Source of the DNA: an uncultured Actinomycetospora sp.
GTDB lineage: Bacteria; Actinomycetota; Actinomycetes; Mycobacteriales; Pseudonocardiaceae
Assembly (NCBI GenBank): GCA_902805495.1
Contig: CADCTH010000140.1
Coordinates: 1-8,902 of the forward strand
Direction of reading: 5' to 3'
DNA length: 8,902 bases
Both the position numbers and the translations under genes were made by a program. Shown here one piece after another: positions 1 through 5,384 of this stretch. The notes beneath the pieces are model-generated. The model was not told the DNA's origin and searched no databases. It worked only from the letters and a program-made list of their open reading frames with translations. Numbering within the stretch: the first letter of the stretch is position 1; every line of letters begins with the position of its first letter.

Positions 1-303
1 CGCGCCACAGTCGTGCCCCACGACGTGCACCGGCCCGCCGCCCGCGGCGTCGGCGAGGGCGACGACGTCGGCCGCGAGCTCCTAGACGCGGTAGGCGCGG
101 CGTCCGGCCGGGCGGGCCCGCGGCGAGTAGCCGCGCTGGTCGGGGGCGAGCACCCGGTGCCCGGCGTCGGCGAGCCGGCGCGCGACCGGCTCCCAGCTCG
201 CCGACGTCTGGGGGAAGCCGTGCAGCAGCAGGACGGGCGTGCCGTCGGCGGGGCCGTACTCGGTGACCGCGAAGTGCAGGCCGTCACGGGTGAAGGAGTC
301 CAC
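1..303 (-). pseudogene. alpha/beta hydrolase (epoxide-hydrolase-like), 5' part, interrupted by in-frame TAG and cut by the window edge
   Basis: From a GTG at 303 the frame reads VDSFTRDGLHFAVTEYG, followed by LLLHGFPQTSASW (the HG oxyanion-hole motif), a strand ending VLAPDQRGYSPRARP, then RRAYRV and a TAG stop (complement 82-84). The same frame stays open to the edge and reads ELAADVVALADAAGGG then PVHVVGHDCGA, which is the nucleophile elbow. The two parts are collinear with the usual fold, so this is a point nonsense change and not a frameshift. The family elbow is normally GHDWG with Asp as nucleophile; here Trp is replaced by Cys (TGT for TGG). An upstream in-frame GTG at 366 is possible, but the family normally begins near the 303 start. 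Neither start has a clear Shine-Dalgarno. Without the downstream half, the protein would lack its nucleophile. Alternatives are a sequencing error or stop readthrough. The family call is good, the exact substrate is unknown, and the rest lies outside the window. Confidence 0.8.
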
Positions 304-360
304 GACCGCGATCGTGCCGCGCCGGGGGCCGTCACGTCGATCTTGCGCGAGTCGCGACAC

Positions 361-377
361 GTCCACCGAAGGTGGAC
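361..377. promoter_or_regulatory. perfect 7-3-7 palindrome in a divergent spacer, possible operator
   Basis: The sequence GTCCACC-GAA-GGTGGAC is a perfect inverted repeat with 7-base arms around GAA. It lies 58 bases upstream of the preferred hydrolase start (303) and 93 bases upstream of the small membrane-protein start (470), where a dimeric repressor could control either promoter. It overlaps the alternative GTG at 366, which argues against that start. No run of T follows on either strand, so it is less likely to be a terminator. No promoter boxes with good spacing are recognisable in the rest of 304-469. Confidence 0.4.
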
Positions 378-469
378 CCCCGGGGCGGGCGAGCGCGTTA
401 CGGTCGGTGCGCGCTGTATCCGTCCGGAGACGCAGCGTGGAGCCACGGCCACAGGAGCGGCAGGTACCG

Positions 470-634
470 ATGTCTGCAGGCGTCAGGCGGTTGCTGATCG
501 TTGTCGTCGTGGCCGTCCTGCTCTACTTCGTCATCGCCCAGCCCGAGGGCGCGGCGGACGTCGTGCGCTCGATCGTGGCCATCATCGGCAGCGCGCTGTC
601 GTCGATCGCGACGTTCTTCCGCTCGTTGTTCTGA
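470..634 (+). CDS. small single-pass membrane protein, 54 aa, function unknown
   Basis: The protein starts MSAGVRRLLIVVVVAVLLYF at the ATG at 470. AGGAG at 453-457 is the likely ribosome binding site, at a somewhat long spacing of 12. Two Arg (residues 6-7) precede one hydrophobic helix (about 8-23), which suggests an N-in orientation by the positive-inside rule. A conserved-looking IAQPEGAADVV turn follows, then a second, amphipathic-to-hydrophobic stretch (about 32-54) ending in RSLF. Short proteins of this layout (basic start, one helix, a QP-containing turn, a second apolar helix) are common and uncharacterised in actinobacteria, as I recall them. An in-frame extension back to 239 is ignored because it crosses the divergent promoter region and has no ribosome binding site. 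The stop codon lies one base from the stop of the convergent acyl-CoA synthetase gene. No enzymatic motif is visible. Confidence 0.75.
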   Translation: MSAGVRRLLIVVVVAVLLYFVIAQPEGAADVVRSIVAIIGSALSSIATFFRSLF

Positions 635-635
635 G

Positions 636-2186
636 TCAGGCCGGCGCGAACTCCCCGGCCGCGTGGCGCTCGCGCAGCCGGTGCTTCACCAGCTTCCCGG
701 TGGGCGTGCGCGGCAGGTCGTCGGTGAACACCAGCCGGCGCGGCGTCTTGTACCGCGCGATCCGCCCGCGCACGTGCTCGAGCAGCTGCTCGGCGAGCGC
801 GTCGGCCGGCTCGTGGCCGGCGGCGGGCTGGACGACGGCCAGCACCGACTCGCCCATCTCCTCGTCGGGCACCCCGATCACCGCGACGTCGAGCACCGCC
901 TCGTGCAGCGTGAGGACGTCCTCGATCTCCTGCGGGTAGATGTTCACCCCGCCCGAGATGATCATGAAGCTCTTGCGGTCGGTGAGGTGGAGGAAGCCCT
1001 CGTCGTCGACGAAGCCGAGGTCGCCCGTCGTCGTCCACGTCTCGTGCTCGGGGTGCTGCGCGGCGCGGGTCTTCTCCGGGTCGCCGTGGTACTCGAACGG
1101 GCGGACGTCGCGCTCGAAGTAGACGGTGCCGACCTCGCCGGGCGCGAGCTCGCGGCCCTCGTCGTCGCAGACGTGGATCGTCCCCAGCCCCGCGAGCCCC
1201 ACCGAACCGGGGTGCTCGAGCCACTGCTGCGGGCTGATGAAGGTGATGCCGTTGGCCTCGCTGGAGCTGTAGTACTCGTAGAGCACCGGGCCCCACCAGT
1301 CGATCATCGCGCGCTTGACCTCGACGGGGCACGGTGCGGCGGCGTGGATCGCGACCCGCAGGCTGGAGACGTCGTAGCGGGCCTTCGTCTCCTCGGGCAG
1401 CTTCAGCATGCGGACGAACATCGTCGGCACCCACTGGCTGTGGGTGACGCGGTGGCGCTCGATCGCGGCGAGGGCCTGCTCGGGGTCGAAGCGGTGCATC
1501 ATCACGACGGTGCCGCCGGTGGACTGGATCGTGGCGCCGAAGCGCAGCGGCGCGGCGTGGTAGATCGGCGCCGGCGAGAGGTAGACGGTGTCCTCGCCGA
1601 AGCCGTACATCGGCTTGAACACCGCGATGTAGAGGTCGCCGGGCTCGTCGATCTGGCGGTCGGGCAGGTTCGGCTTGATGCCCTTCGGGCGGCCGGTCGT
1701 GCCCGAGCTGTAGAGCATGTCGCCGCCGCGCGGCTGGTCGGCCAGGGGCTCGGCGGGCTGCGCGCCGACGACCTCGTCGTGGTCGCGGTGCTGAGCGACC
1801 GGCCCGCCGAACGCGAGGCGCAGGGTGACCTTCGGCGTCTTCGCGACGATCGCGGTGGCGAGTTCATCGGTCGCGGCCGAGACGACCAGGGCCTGCGCGC
1901 CGCAGTCGTCGACGATGTAGGCCGCCTCGTCGGGGGAGAGGTGGTGGTTGACCGCGGTGACGAGCAGGCCCGCGCGCTGGGCGGCCCAGTAGACCTCGAA
2001 GGCGCGGGGATGGTTGTCGGTCAGCAGCGCGACGACGTCGCCCCGGCGCAGCCCGTGCTCGACCAGGGTGCGGGCGAGGCGCACCGAGCCGTCCTCGAGC
2101 TCGCGGTACGTCAGGCCCTCGCCGGTCTCGGCCATGATCACGGCGGGGCGGTCGGGGGCGGTGGCGGCGAACGTCCCCGGGAACAT
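636..2186 (-). CDS. fadD: FadD-type AMP-dependent acyl-CoA synthetase (ANL superfamily), 516 aa
   Basis: The enzyme would activate a carboxylic acid with ATP to an acyl-adenylate and transfer it to CoA, probably in the cytosol. The full set of ANL motifs is present: the phosphate loop YSSGTTGRPKG (159-169), HAAAPCP (281-287), YYSSSE (305-310), TTGDL (386-390), the hinge segment DRKSFMIISGGVNIYPQE (403-420), and PRTPTGK with the catalytic lysine at 498. Length is normal for the family. The start MFPGTFAATAPDRPAV matches the usual N-terminus; longer in-frame starts up to 2360 would run into the divergent regulator gene and are rejected. No Shine-Dalgarno precedes this ATG, so it may be leaderless. 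The gene is divergent from the TetR gene and convergent with the small membrane protein. It resembles mycobacterial FadD4-like ligases by recall, but chain length and substrate cannot be read from the sequence. Confidence 0.93.
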   Translation of the reverse strand: MFPGTFAATAPDRPAVIMAETGEGLTYRELEDGSVRLARTLVEHGLRRGDVVALLTDNHPRAFEVYWAAQRAGLLVTAVNHHLSPDEAAYIVDDCGAQALVVSAATDELATAIVAKTPKVTLRLAFGGPVAQHRDHDEVVGAQPAEPLADQPRGGDMLYSSGTTGRPKGIKPNLPDRQIDEPGDLYIAVFKPMYGFGEDTVYLSPAPIYHAAPLRFGATIQSTGGTVVMMHRFDPEQALAAIERHRVTHSQWVPTMFVRMLKLPEETKARYDVSSLRVAIHAAAPCPVEVKRAMIDWWGPVLYEYYSSSEANGITFISPQQWLEHPGSVGLAGLGTIHVCDDEGRELAPGEVGTVYFERDVRPFEYHGDPEKTRAAQHPEHETWTTTGDLGFVDDEGFLHLTDRKSFMIISGGVNIYPQEIEDVLTLHEAVLDVAVIGVPDEEMGESVLAVVQPAAGHEPADALAEQLLEHVRGRIARYKTPRRLVFTDDLPRTPTGKLVKHRLRERHAAGEFAPA

Positions 2187-2250
2187 GGCGCCGTAGAGTA
2201 GATTACGTTCTGGCGCAGGGGAACGGCGTGAGCACGGGGAGGTCGCGACC
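2187..2250. promoter_or_regulatory. divergent promoter region between acyl-CoA synthetase and TetR genes
   Basis: This 64-base spacer holds an AT-richer island (about 2193-2210) in otherwise GC-rich DNA. On the minus strand, TACTCT (2195-2200) ends eight bases before the acyl-CoA synthetase ATG, and TAATCT (2200-2205) ends thirteen bases before it; both fit the TANNNT -10 form. On the plus strand, TAGAGT (2194-2199) and TAGATT (2199-2204) are -10 candidates for the TetR gene, giving a leader of about 40 bases that includes GGGGAGG (2236-2242). No convincing -35 boxes are seen. ACGTTCTGGC (2205-2214) resembles one arm of the dyad at 3874-3893. Operator identity is inference. Confidence 0.45.
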
Positions 2251-2853
2251 ATGTCGACGGCCACCCCGCGGTCGTACTTCGACGAGGCGCTGCGCGTGCT
2301 CGCGCGGGAGGGACGCAACGGCCTGCGCATCGGGCGGCTCTGCGCGGCGCTGGGCGTCACCAGCGGGTCCTTCTACCACCACTTCGGCGGCTGGGACGGT
2401 TTCGTCGCGGCGCTGCTGGAGCACTGGGAGCGCGAGGAGGTCGGGCGCATCGTCGAGCTGGTCAACGCCAGCGACGACCCGCTCGAGCGCGTGCGGCGCA
2501 TGAAGCACCTCGCGCTGACGGTGCCCCACGAGGCGGAGACGGCGATCCGGGCCTGGGCGACGGTCGACCCGGTCGTCGAGGCCGCGCAGCGCGCCGTCGA
2601 CCGGGGGCGGCGGCACGCGCTGGCCGACGTGCTGGCCCCGGTGATCGAGGACCCAGCGAGGCGGGGGCGCCTCGCGGCCCTCGGCGTCGCGGTGCTCGCG
2701 GGGCACCAGCAGATCGCCGGCGTCGCGGACGCGGACCTGGCGTCACTGCTCGACGAGTTCGACCTGCTCGTGCGCGCCCACGCCTCGGGGGCCTGGGACC
2801 CGGTGGTGTCGGCCGACGCGCCGTGGCACCCGGCGGCGCACGAGGACCGGTGA
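2251..2853 (+). CDS. TetR/AcrR-family transcriptional regulator, 200 aa
   Basis: The N-terminal domain follows the TetR pattern: helix 1 (SYFDEALRVLAREG, 8-21), then the helix-turn-helix at about 26-45 (RIGRLCAALGVTSGSFYHHF), whose recognition helix has the typical GSFYHHFGGWDGF ending. The remainder, about 55-180, is an alpha-helical ligand-binding/dimer domain with no family-specific signature that I recognise. The length of 200 aa is typical. The start at ATG 2251 is supported by GGGGAGG (2236-2242), eight bases upstream. The gene is divergent from the acyl-CoA synthetase gene with only 64 bases between starts, so local control of that gene and autoregulation is the simplest inference, with an acyl-CoA or free acid as possible effector. 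It runs convergently into the isomerase gene, with a hairpin between. Family is confident; target and ligand are inferred. Confidence 0.93.
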   Translation: MSTATPRSYFDEALRVLAREGRNGLRIGRLCAALGVTSGSFYHHFGGWDGFVAALLEHWEREEVGRIVELVNASDDPLERVRRMKHLALTVPHEAETAIRAWATVDPVVEAAQRAVDRGRRHALADVLAPVIEDPARRGRLAALGVAVLAGHQQIAGVADADLASLLDEFDLLVRAHASGAWDPVVSADAPWHPAAHEDR

Positions 2854-2877
2854 TCGTGGGGGATTTCCGCGCACCCA

Positions 2878-2904
2878 GTGCCAGCGGGGCCCCCACGCTG
2901 GCAC
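2878..2904. terminator. hairpin between convergent genes, probable bidirectional terminator
   Basis: GTGCCAGCG (2878-2886) pairs perfectly with CGCTGGCAC (2896-2904) around a nine-base GC-rich loop, which can itself add two G-C pairs after one mismatch. It sits 24 bases after the TetR stop and 3 bases beyond the stop of the minus-strand isomerase gene, filling most of the 54-base convergent gap. Neither side has a T-tract; U-less hairpins are common terminators in high-GC actinobacteria. An operator is possible but less likely at a tail-to-tail junction. Confidence 0.7.
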
Positions 2905-2907
2905 ACC

Positions 2908-3756
2908 TCAGTCGGCGTAGCGGGGCGGGCGCTGTTCGGCGAAGGCGGTGACGGCCTCGGTGAGGTCGTCGGAGAGCAGCGCCGAGGCGTTCCAGGTCGC
3001 GATCTGGTCGAGGGCGTCGGCGGTCGTGTGGTCGCGGGCGTAGGTGATCGCGTGCTTGGTGCCCCGCATCGCCAGCGGCGACTTGGCGGCCAGGCCCTGC
3101 GCGATCCCCTGCACGTGGGCCACCAGCGCGTCGGCGTCGTCGGCCTCGACGCAGGCGTTGACCAGGCCCCACGCCTCGGCCTCGGGACCCCGGACGTCCC
3201 GGCACGTGTAGGCCATCTCGCGCGCCCGGCCCTCGCCGACGATCCGGGGCAGGCGCTGGAGCACGCCGACGTCGGCGGCGAGCCCCATGTCCACCTCCTT
3301 GAGCGAGAACTTGGTGCGCGGGGTGGCGTAGCGCAGGTCGCAGGCGACGGCGAGGTCGAGCCCGGCACCGACGCACACGCCCTGGATCGCCGCGAGCACG
3401 GGCACCCGGCAGCGCTCGACCGACGTGAGCACGTCCTGCAGGTCGAGGATCAGGCGGCGCAGGCCCTCGCGCGCCCGCCCGCCGTCGGTACCGGCCGGGG
3501 CCATGCCCTGGATCTCGGCGAGCATCGAGAGGTCGATGCCGGCGCAGAAGTGCTTGCCGGCGCCCGCGAGCACGACGGCGCGCTCGCCCGGCTCCGCGTC
3601 GAGCGCGGTGAACGTCGCGCGCAGCTCGTGCCACAGCGTGCGGTCCAGCGCGTTCGCGGCCTGCGGGCGCTCGAGGCGCACGGGCGCGACGCCGCCGTCG
3701 CGGGCGACCGAGAGCGCCGTCGGCGCGGCCGGTGCATCGAGATCGAGCGTGCTCAC
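2908..3756 (-). CDS. crotonase-family delta3,5-delta2,4-dienoyl-CoA isomerase (ECH1-like), 282 aa
   Basis: The protein has the enoyl-CoA hydratase/isomerase fold: first oxyanion-hole segment FCAGIDLS (70-77) and second GVCVGAGLDLAVACDLRYA (126-144). It then reads KEVDMGLAADVGVLQRLP (153-170), very close to the eukaryotic ECH1 segment. Asp134, Glu154 and Asp162 match the spacing of rat dienoyl-CoA isomerase Asp176, Glu196 and Asp204 exactly. The region KSPLAMRGTKHAITYARDH (225-243) and DQIATWNASAL (250-260) also follow ECH1. The enzyme would shift double bonds in 3,5-dienoyl-CoA so that unsaturated chains can continue through beta-oxidation. The GTG start at 3756 has AAGGGAG (3765-3771) eight bases upstream; longer in-frame starts cross the ferredoxin gene. 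It is divergent from the P450 operon and convergent with the regulator. A plain enoyl-CoA hydratase is the alternative, which the three acids argue against. Confidence 0.88.
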   Translation of the reverse strand: MSTLDLDAPAAPTALSVARDGGVAPVRLERPQAANALDRTLWHELRATFTALDAEPGERAVVLAGAGKHFCAGIDLSMLAEIQGMAPAGTDGGRAREGLRRLILDLQDVLTSVERCRVPVLAAIQGVCVGAGLDLAVACDLRYATPRTKFSLKEVDMGLAADVGVLQRLPRIVGEGRAREMAYTCRDVRGPEAEAWGLVNACVEADDADALVAHVQGIAQGLAAKSPLAMRGTKHAITYARDHTTADALDQIATWNASALLSDDLTEAVTAFAEQRPPRYAD

Positions 3757-3873
3757 GTCCCGTGCTCCCTTCGGACGAGGTGACCCGCCGACGTTCTCAC
3801 GCCCGACGGGCGGCGGCGCGGCCCGCGGCACGGTACGAAGGGCCACGGGCCGTGACGCAGGTCTCGTGCCCGT

Positions 3874-3893
3874 ACCATGACGCACGTTATGGT
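3874..3893. promoter_or_regulatory. 20-bp imperfect dyad in the divergent isomerase/ferredoxin spacer, candidate operator
   Basis: The sequence ACCATGACGC-ACGTTATGGT has arms ACCATGACGC and (complement) ACCATAACGT, agreeing at 8 of 10 positions per arm with consensus ACCATRACGY. It lies 40 bases upstream of the ferredoxin ATG and 117 bases upstream of the isomerase GTG. TACCAT (3873-3878, plus) and TAACGT (complement 3884-3889) inside it both fit a TANNNT -10 form, so a bound repressor could block promoters on both strands. The rest of 3757-3933 has a shorter palindrome, CACGG-G-CCGTG (3844-3854). The regulator is not known from sequence. Confidence 0.45.
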
Positions 3894-3933
3894 GACCGCC
3901 GACGAGGGCGTCGCAGACGGCAGGAGGTGCCCG

Positions 3934-4137
3934 ATGAGGATCGTCGTGGACTGGGACCGGTGCACCGGGATGGGGATGTGCGAGTCCCTCGCGCCGGACA
4001 TCTTCGAGGTGGACGACGACGGGTCGCTGATCCTGCACACCGAGGAGGTCACGCAGGACCAGGAGGCCGAGGTGCGCGAGGCCGTCGCCGCCTGCCCGAC
4101 CGAGGCGCTGTCGCTCGAGGGGCCGATCGAGACGTGA
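3934..4137 (+). CDS. P450-type [3Fe-4S] ferredoxin with a CXXMXXC motif, 67 aa
   Basis: This small acidic ferredoxin would carry single electrons from the adjacent reductase to the P450. MRIVVDWDRCTGMGMC places cysteines at 10 and 16, and AACPTEAL provides Cys54 before Pro. The three cysteines, in the form CX5C...CP, predict a [3Fe-4S] cluster; the position that would hold the fourth ligand of a 4Fe cluster is Met13. Acidic stretches such as EVDDDG (25-30) and the later Glu/Asp-rich helix suit docking to basic partner surfaces. The ATG at 3934 is chosen because AGGAGG (3922-3927) is six bases upstream and the length is typical. An in-frame ATG at 3877 lies inside the dyad and would add 19 unlikely residues. 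The stop overlaps the reductase GTG by four bases. Confidence 0.93.
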   Translation: MRIVVDWDRCTGMGMCESLAPDIFEVDDDGSLILHTEEVTQDQEAEVREAVAACPTEALSLEGPIET

Positions 4138-5384
4138 CCCGCCTCGTGGTGGTCGGCGCGTCGCTGGCCGGCCTGCGCGCGGTCGAGGCCGTCCGGCGCG
4201 ACGGGTTCGACGGCGAGGTCACCCTCGTCGGGGCCGAGGAGCACCTGCCCTACGACCGGCCGCCGCTGTCCAAGGAGTACCTGGCCGCCGACGAGTCGCC
4301 CGACACGCGCTACCGCGAGGAGGAGACCTTCGCCGGCGACCTCGACGTCGAGCTCCTGCTCGGCACGCCGGCCTCGGCGCTCGACACGGCGGCGCGCACG
4401 CTGACGGTCGGCGACCGGACGGTGTCCTACGACGGCCTGGTCATCGCCACCGGCGCGCACGCACGGACCCTGCCCGGCACCGAGGGGATCGAGGGCGTGC
4501 ACACCGTGCGCACGCTCGACGACGCCATCGCGCTGCGCGCGGCCCTGCGCGGCGGCGCCCGGCGGCTGACCGTCGTCGGGGCGGGCTTCATCGGCTCCGA
4601 GGTGGCCTCGGTGGGCCGGAAGCTCGGCCTCGAGGTGACGATCCTCGAGGCGCTGGAGACCCCGCTGGCCCGGGCGGTCGGCGAGCGGATGGGGCGCGCG
4701 CTGACCCATCTGCACCGCCGCCGCGGCACCGAGGTGCGCACCGGCGTGGCCGTGGACGAGGTCGTGGCGACGGACGGCCGGGTGCGCGCCGTGCGCCTGG
4801 CCGACGGCACCGAGGTCGCGACCGACGTCCTCGTCGTGGGCATCGGGGCGCGGCCGGCCACCGACTGGCTCGAGGGTTCGGGGCTGACGCTCGACGACGG
4901 CGTGGTCGCCGACGAGACCCTCGCCGCCGCGCCGGGCGTCTACGTCGCCGGCGACATCGCGCGCTGGCCGAACGCGCTGTTCACCGACGTCGCCGAGGGC
5001 ACCATGCGCCTCGAGCACTGGACGTCGGCCGCCGAGCAGGGCGGTCGCGCGGCCCGCCACGCCGTCGACCCGGCGAGCGCGAAGCCCTACGAGACCGTCC
5101 CGTACTTCTGGTCGGACTGGTACGACGGCCGCGTCCAGTTCGTCGGGATCGCGACGGGCGACCACGTCGAGGTCGTGGCCGGCGACGACGCCGAGGGCGG
5201 CCCGTTCACGGCGATCTACCGCGCGGGCGGGCGGATCGTCGGCGCGCTCGCCGTCGACATGCCCGCCGAGGTCATGAAGTACCGGCGGCTCATCGGGAAG
5301 CGGCAGAGCTGGGACGACGCCCTCGAGCTGGCCGAGCAGCGCCGGCAGCAGCGAGCGGAGCGAGCGCAGGGAGCGAGCGCATGA
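4134..5384 (+). CDS. FAD-dependent NAD(P)H:ferredoxin reductase (putidaredoxin/rhodocoxin reductase type), 416 aa
   Basis: The enzyme would take hydride from NAD(P)H and pass electrons to the ferredoxin. FAD-binding features are VVVGASLAGLRAVEA at the N-terminus, YDRPPLSKEYL (40-50), LVIATGAHARTLPG (102-115) and GVYVAGDIARW (268-278). The pyridine nucleotide Rossmann motif is VVGAGFIGSEVAS (147-159), with an acidic Glu at the end of the second strand (about 172), which suggests NADH over NADPH. A C-terminal reductase domain follows (about 320-395, with YFWSDWYDGRVQFVG). The GTG start at 4134 overlaps the ferredoxin stop as GTGA, with GAGGGG (4117-4122) eleven bases upstream, so translation is probably coupled. 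The last 16 residues (EQRRQQRAERAQGASA) are low complexity and encoded by a short DNA repeat. The stop overlaps the P450 start as ATGA. Confidence 0.93.
   Translation: MTRLVVVGASLAGLRAVEAVRRDGFDGEVTLVGAEEHLPYDRPPLSKEYLAADESPDTRYREEETFAGDLDVELLLGTPASALDTAARTLTVGDRTVSYDGLVIATGAHARTLPGTEGIEGVHTVRTLDDAIALRAALRGGARRLTVVGAGFIGSEVASVGRKLGLEVTILEALETPLARAVGERMGRALTHLHRRRGTEVRTGVAVDEVVATDGRVRAVRLADGTEVATDVLVVGIGARPATDWLEGSGLTLDDGVVADETLAAAPGVYVAGDIARWPNALFTDVAEGTMRLEHWTSAAEQGGRAARHAVDPASAKPYETVPYFWSDWYDGRVQFVGIATGDHVEVVAGDDAEGGPFTAIYRAGGRIVGALAVDMPAEVMKYRRLIGKRQSWDDALELAEQRRQQRAERAQGASA
5357..5381 (+). repeat. 12-base direct repeat at the reductase/P450 junction
   Basis: GGAGCGAGCGCA occurs at 5357-5368 and again at 5370-5381, a 13-base period, preceded by the related GCGAGC at 5351-5356. 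The repeat encodes the end of the reductase (RAERAQGASA), and its second copy supplies the P450 ribosome binding site GGGAG (5369-5373, seven bases from the ATG) and the first base of that ATG. It looks like a small tandem duplication or an insertion of a GAGCG-type repeat. Confidence 0.7.

Noticed and set aside
398..420. TTACGG / TGTATC as a promoter for the small membrane-protein gene
   Set aside because: The spacing between the boxes is only 11 bases, too short for a standard sigma-70-type promoter.
501..2201. 566-codon open frame on the plus strand
   Set aside because: It is antisense to the acyl-CoA synthetase, whose motifs are unmistakable. Its translation is low complexity (Arg/Val/Asp/Gly/Ala-rich) with no recognisable domain; long antisense frames are expected at this GC content.
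2187..2360. N-terminal extension of the acyl-CoA synthetase by 58 residues
   Set aside because: It would overlap the start of the TetR gene, has no ribosome binding site, and the family N-terminus begins at the ATG at 2186.
3877..3933. Longer ferredoxin start at the ATG at 3877
   Set aside because: It lies within the 20-bp dyad, lacks a ribosome binding site, and adds 19 residues not expected in this family; the ATG at 3934 has a strong AGGAGG.
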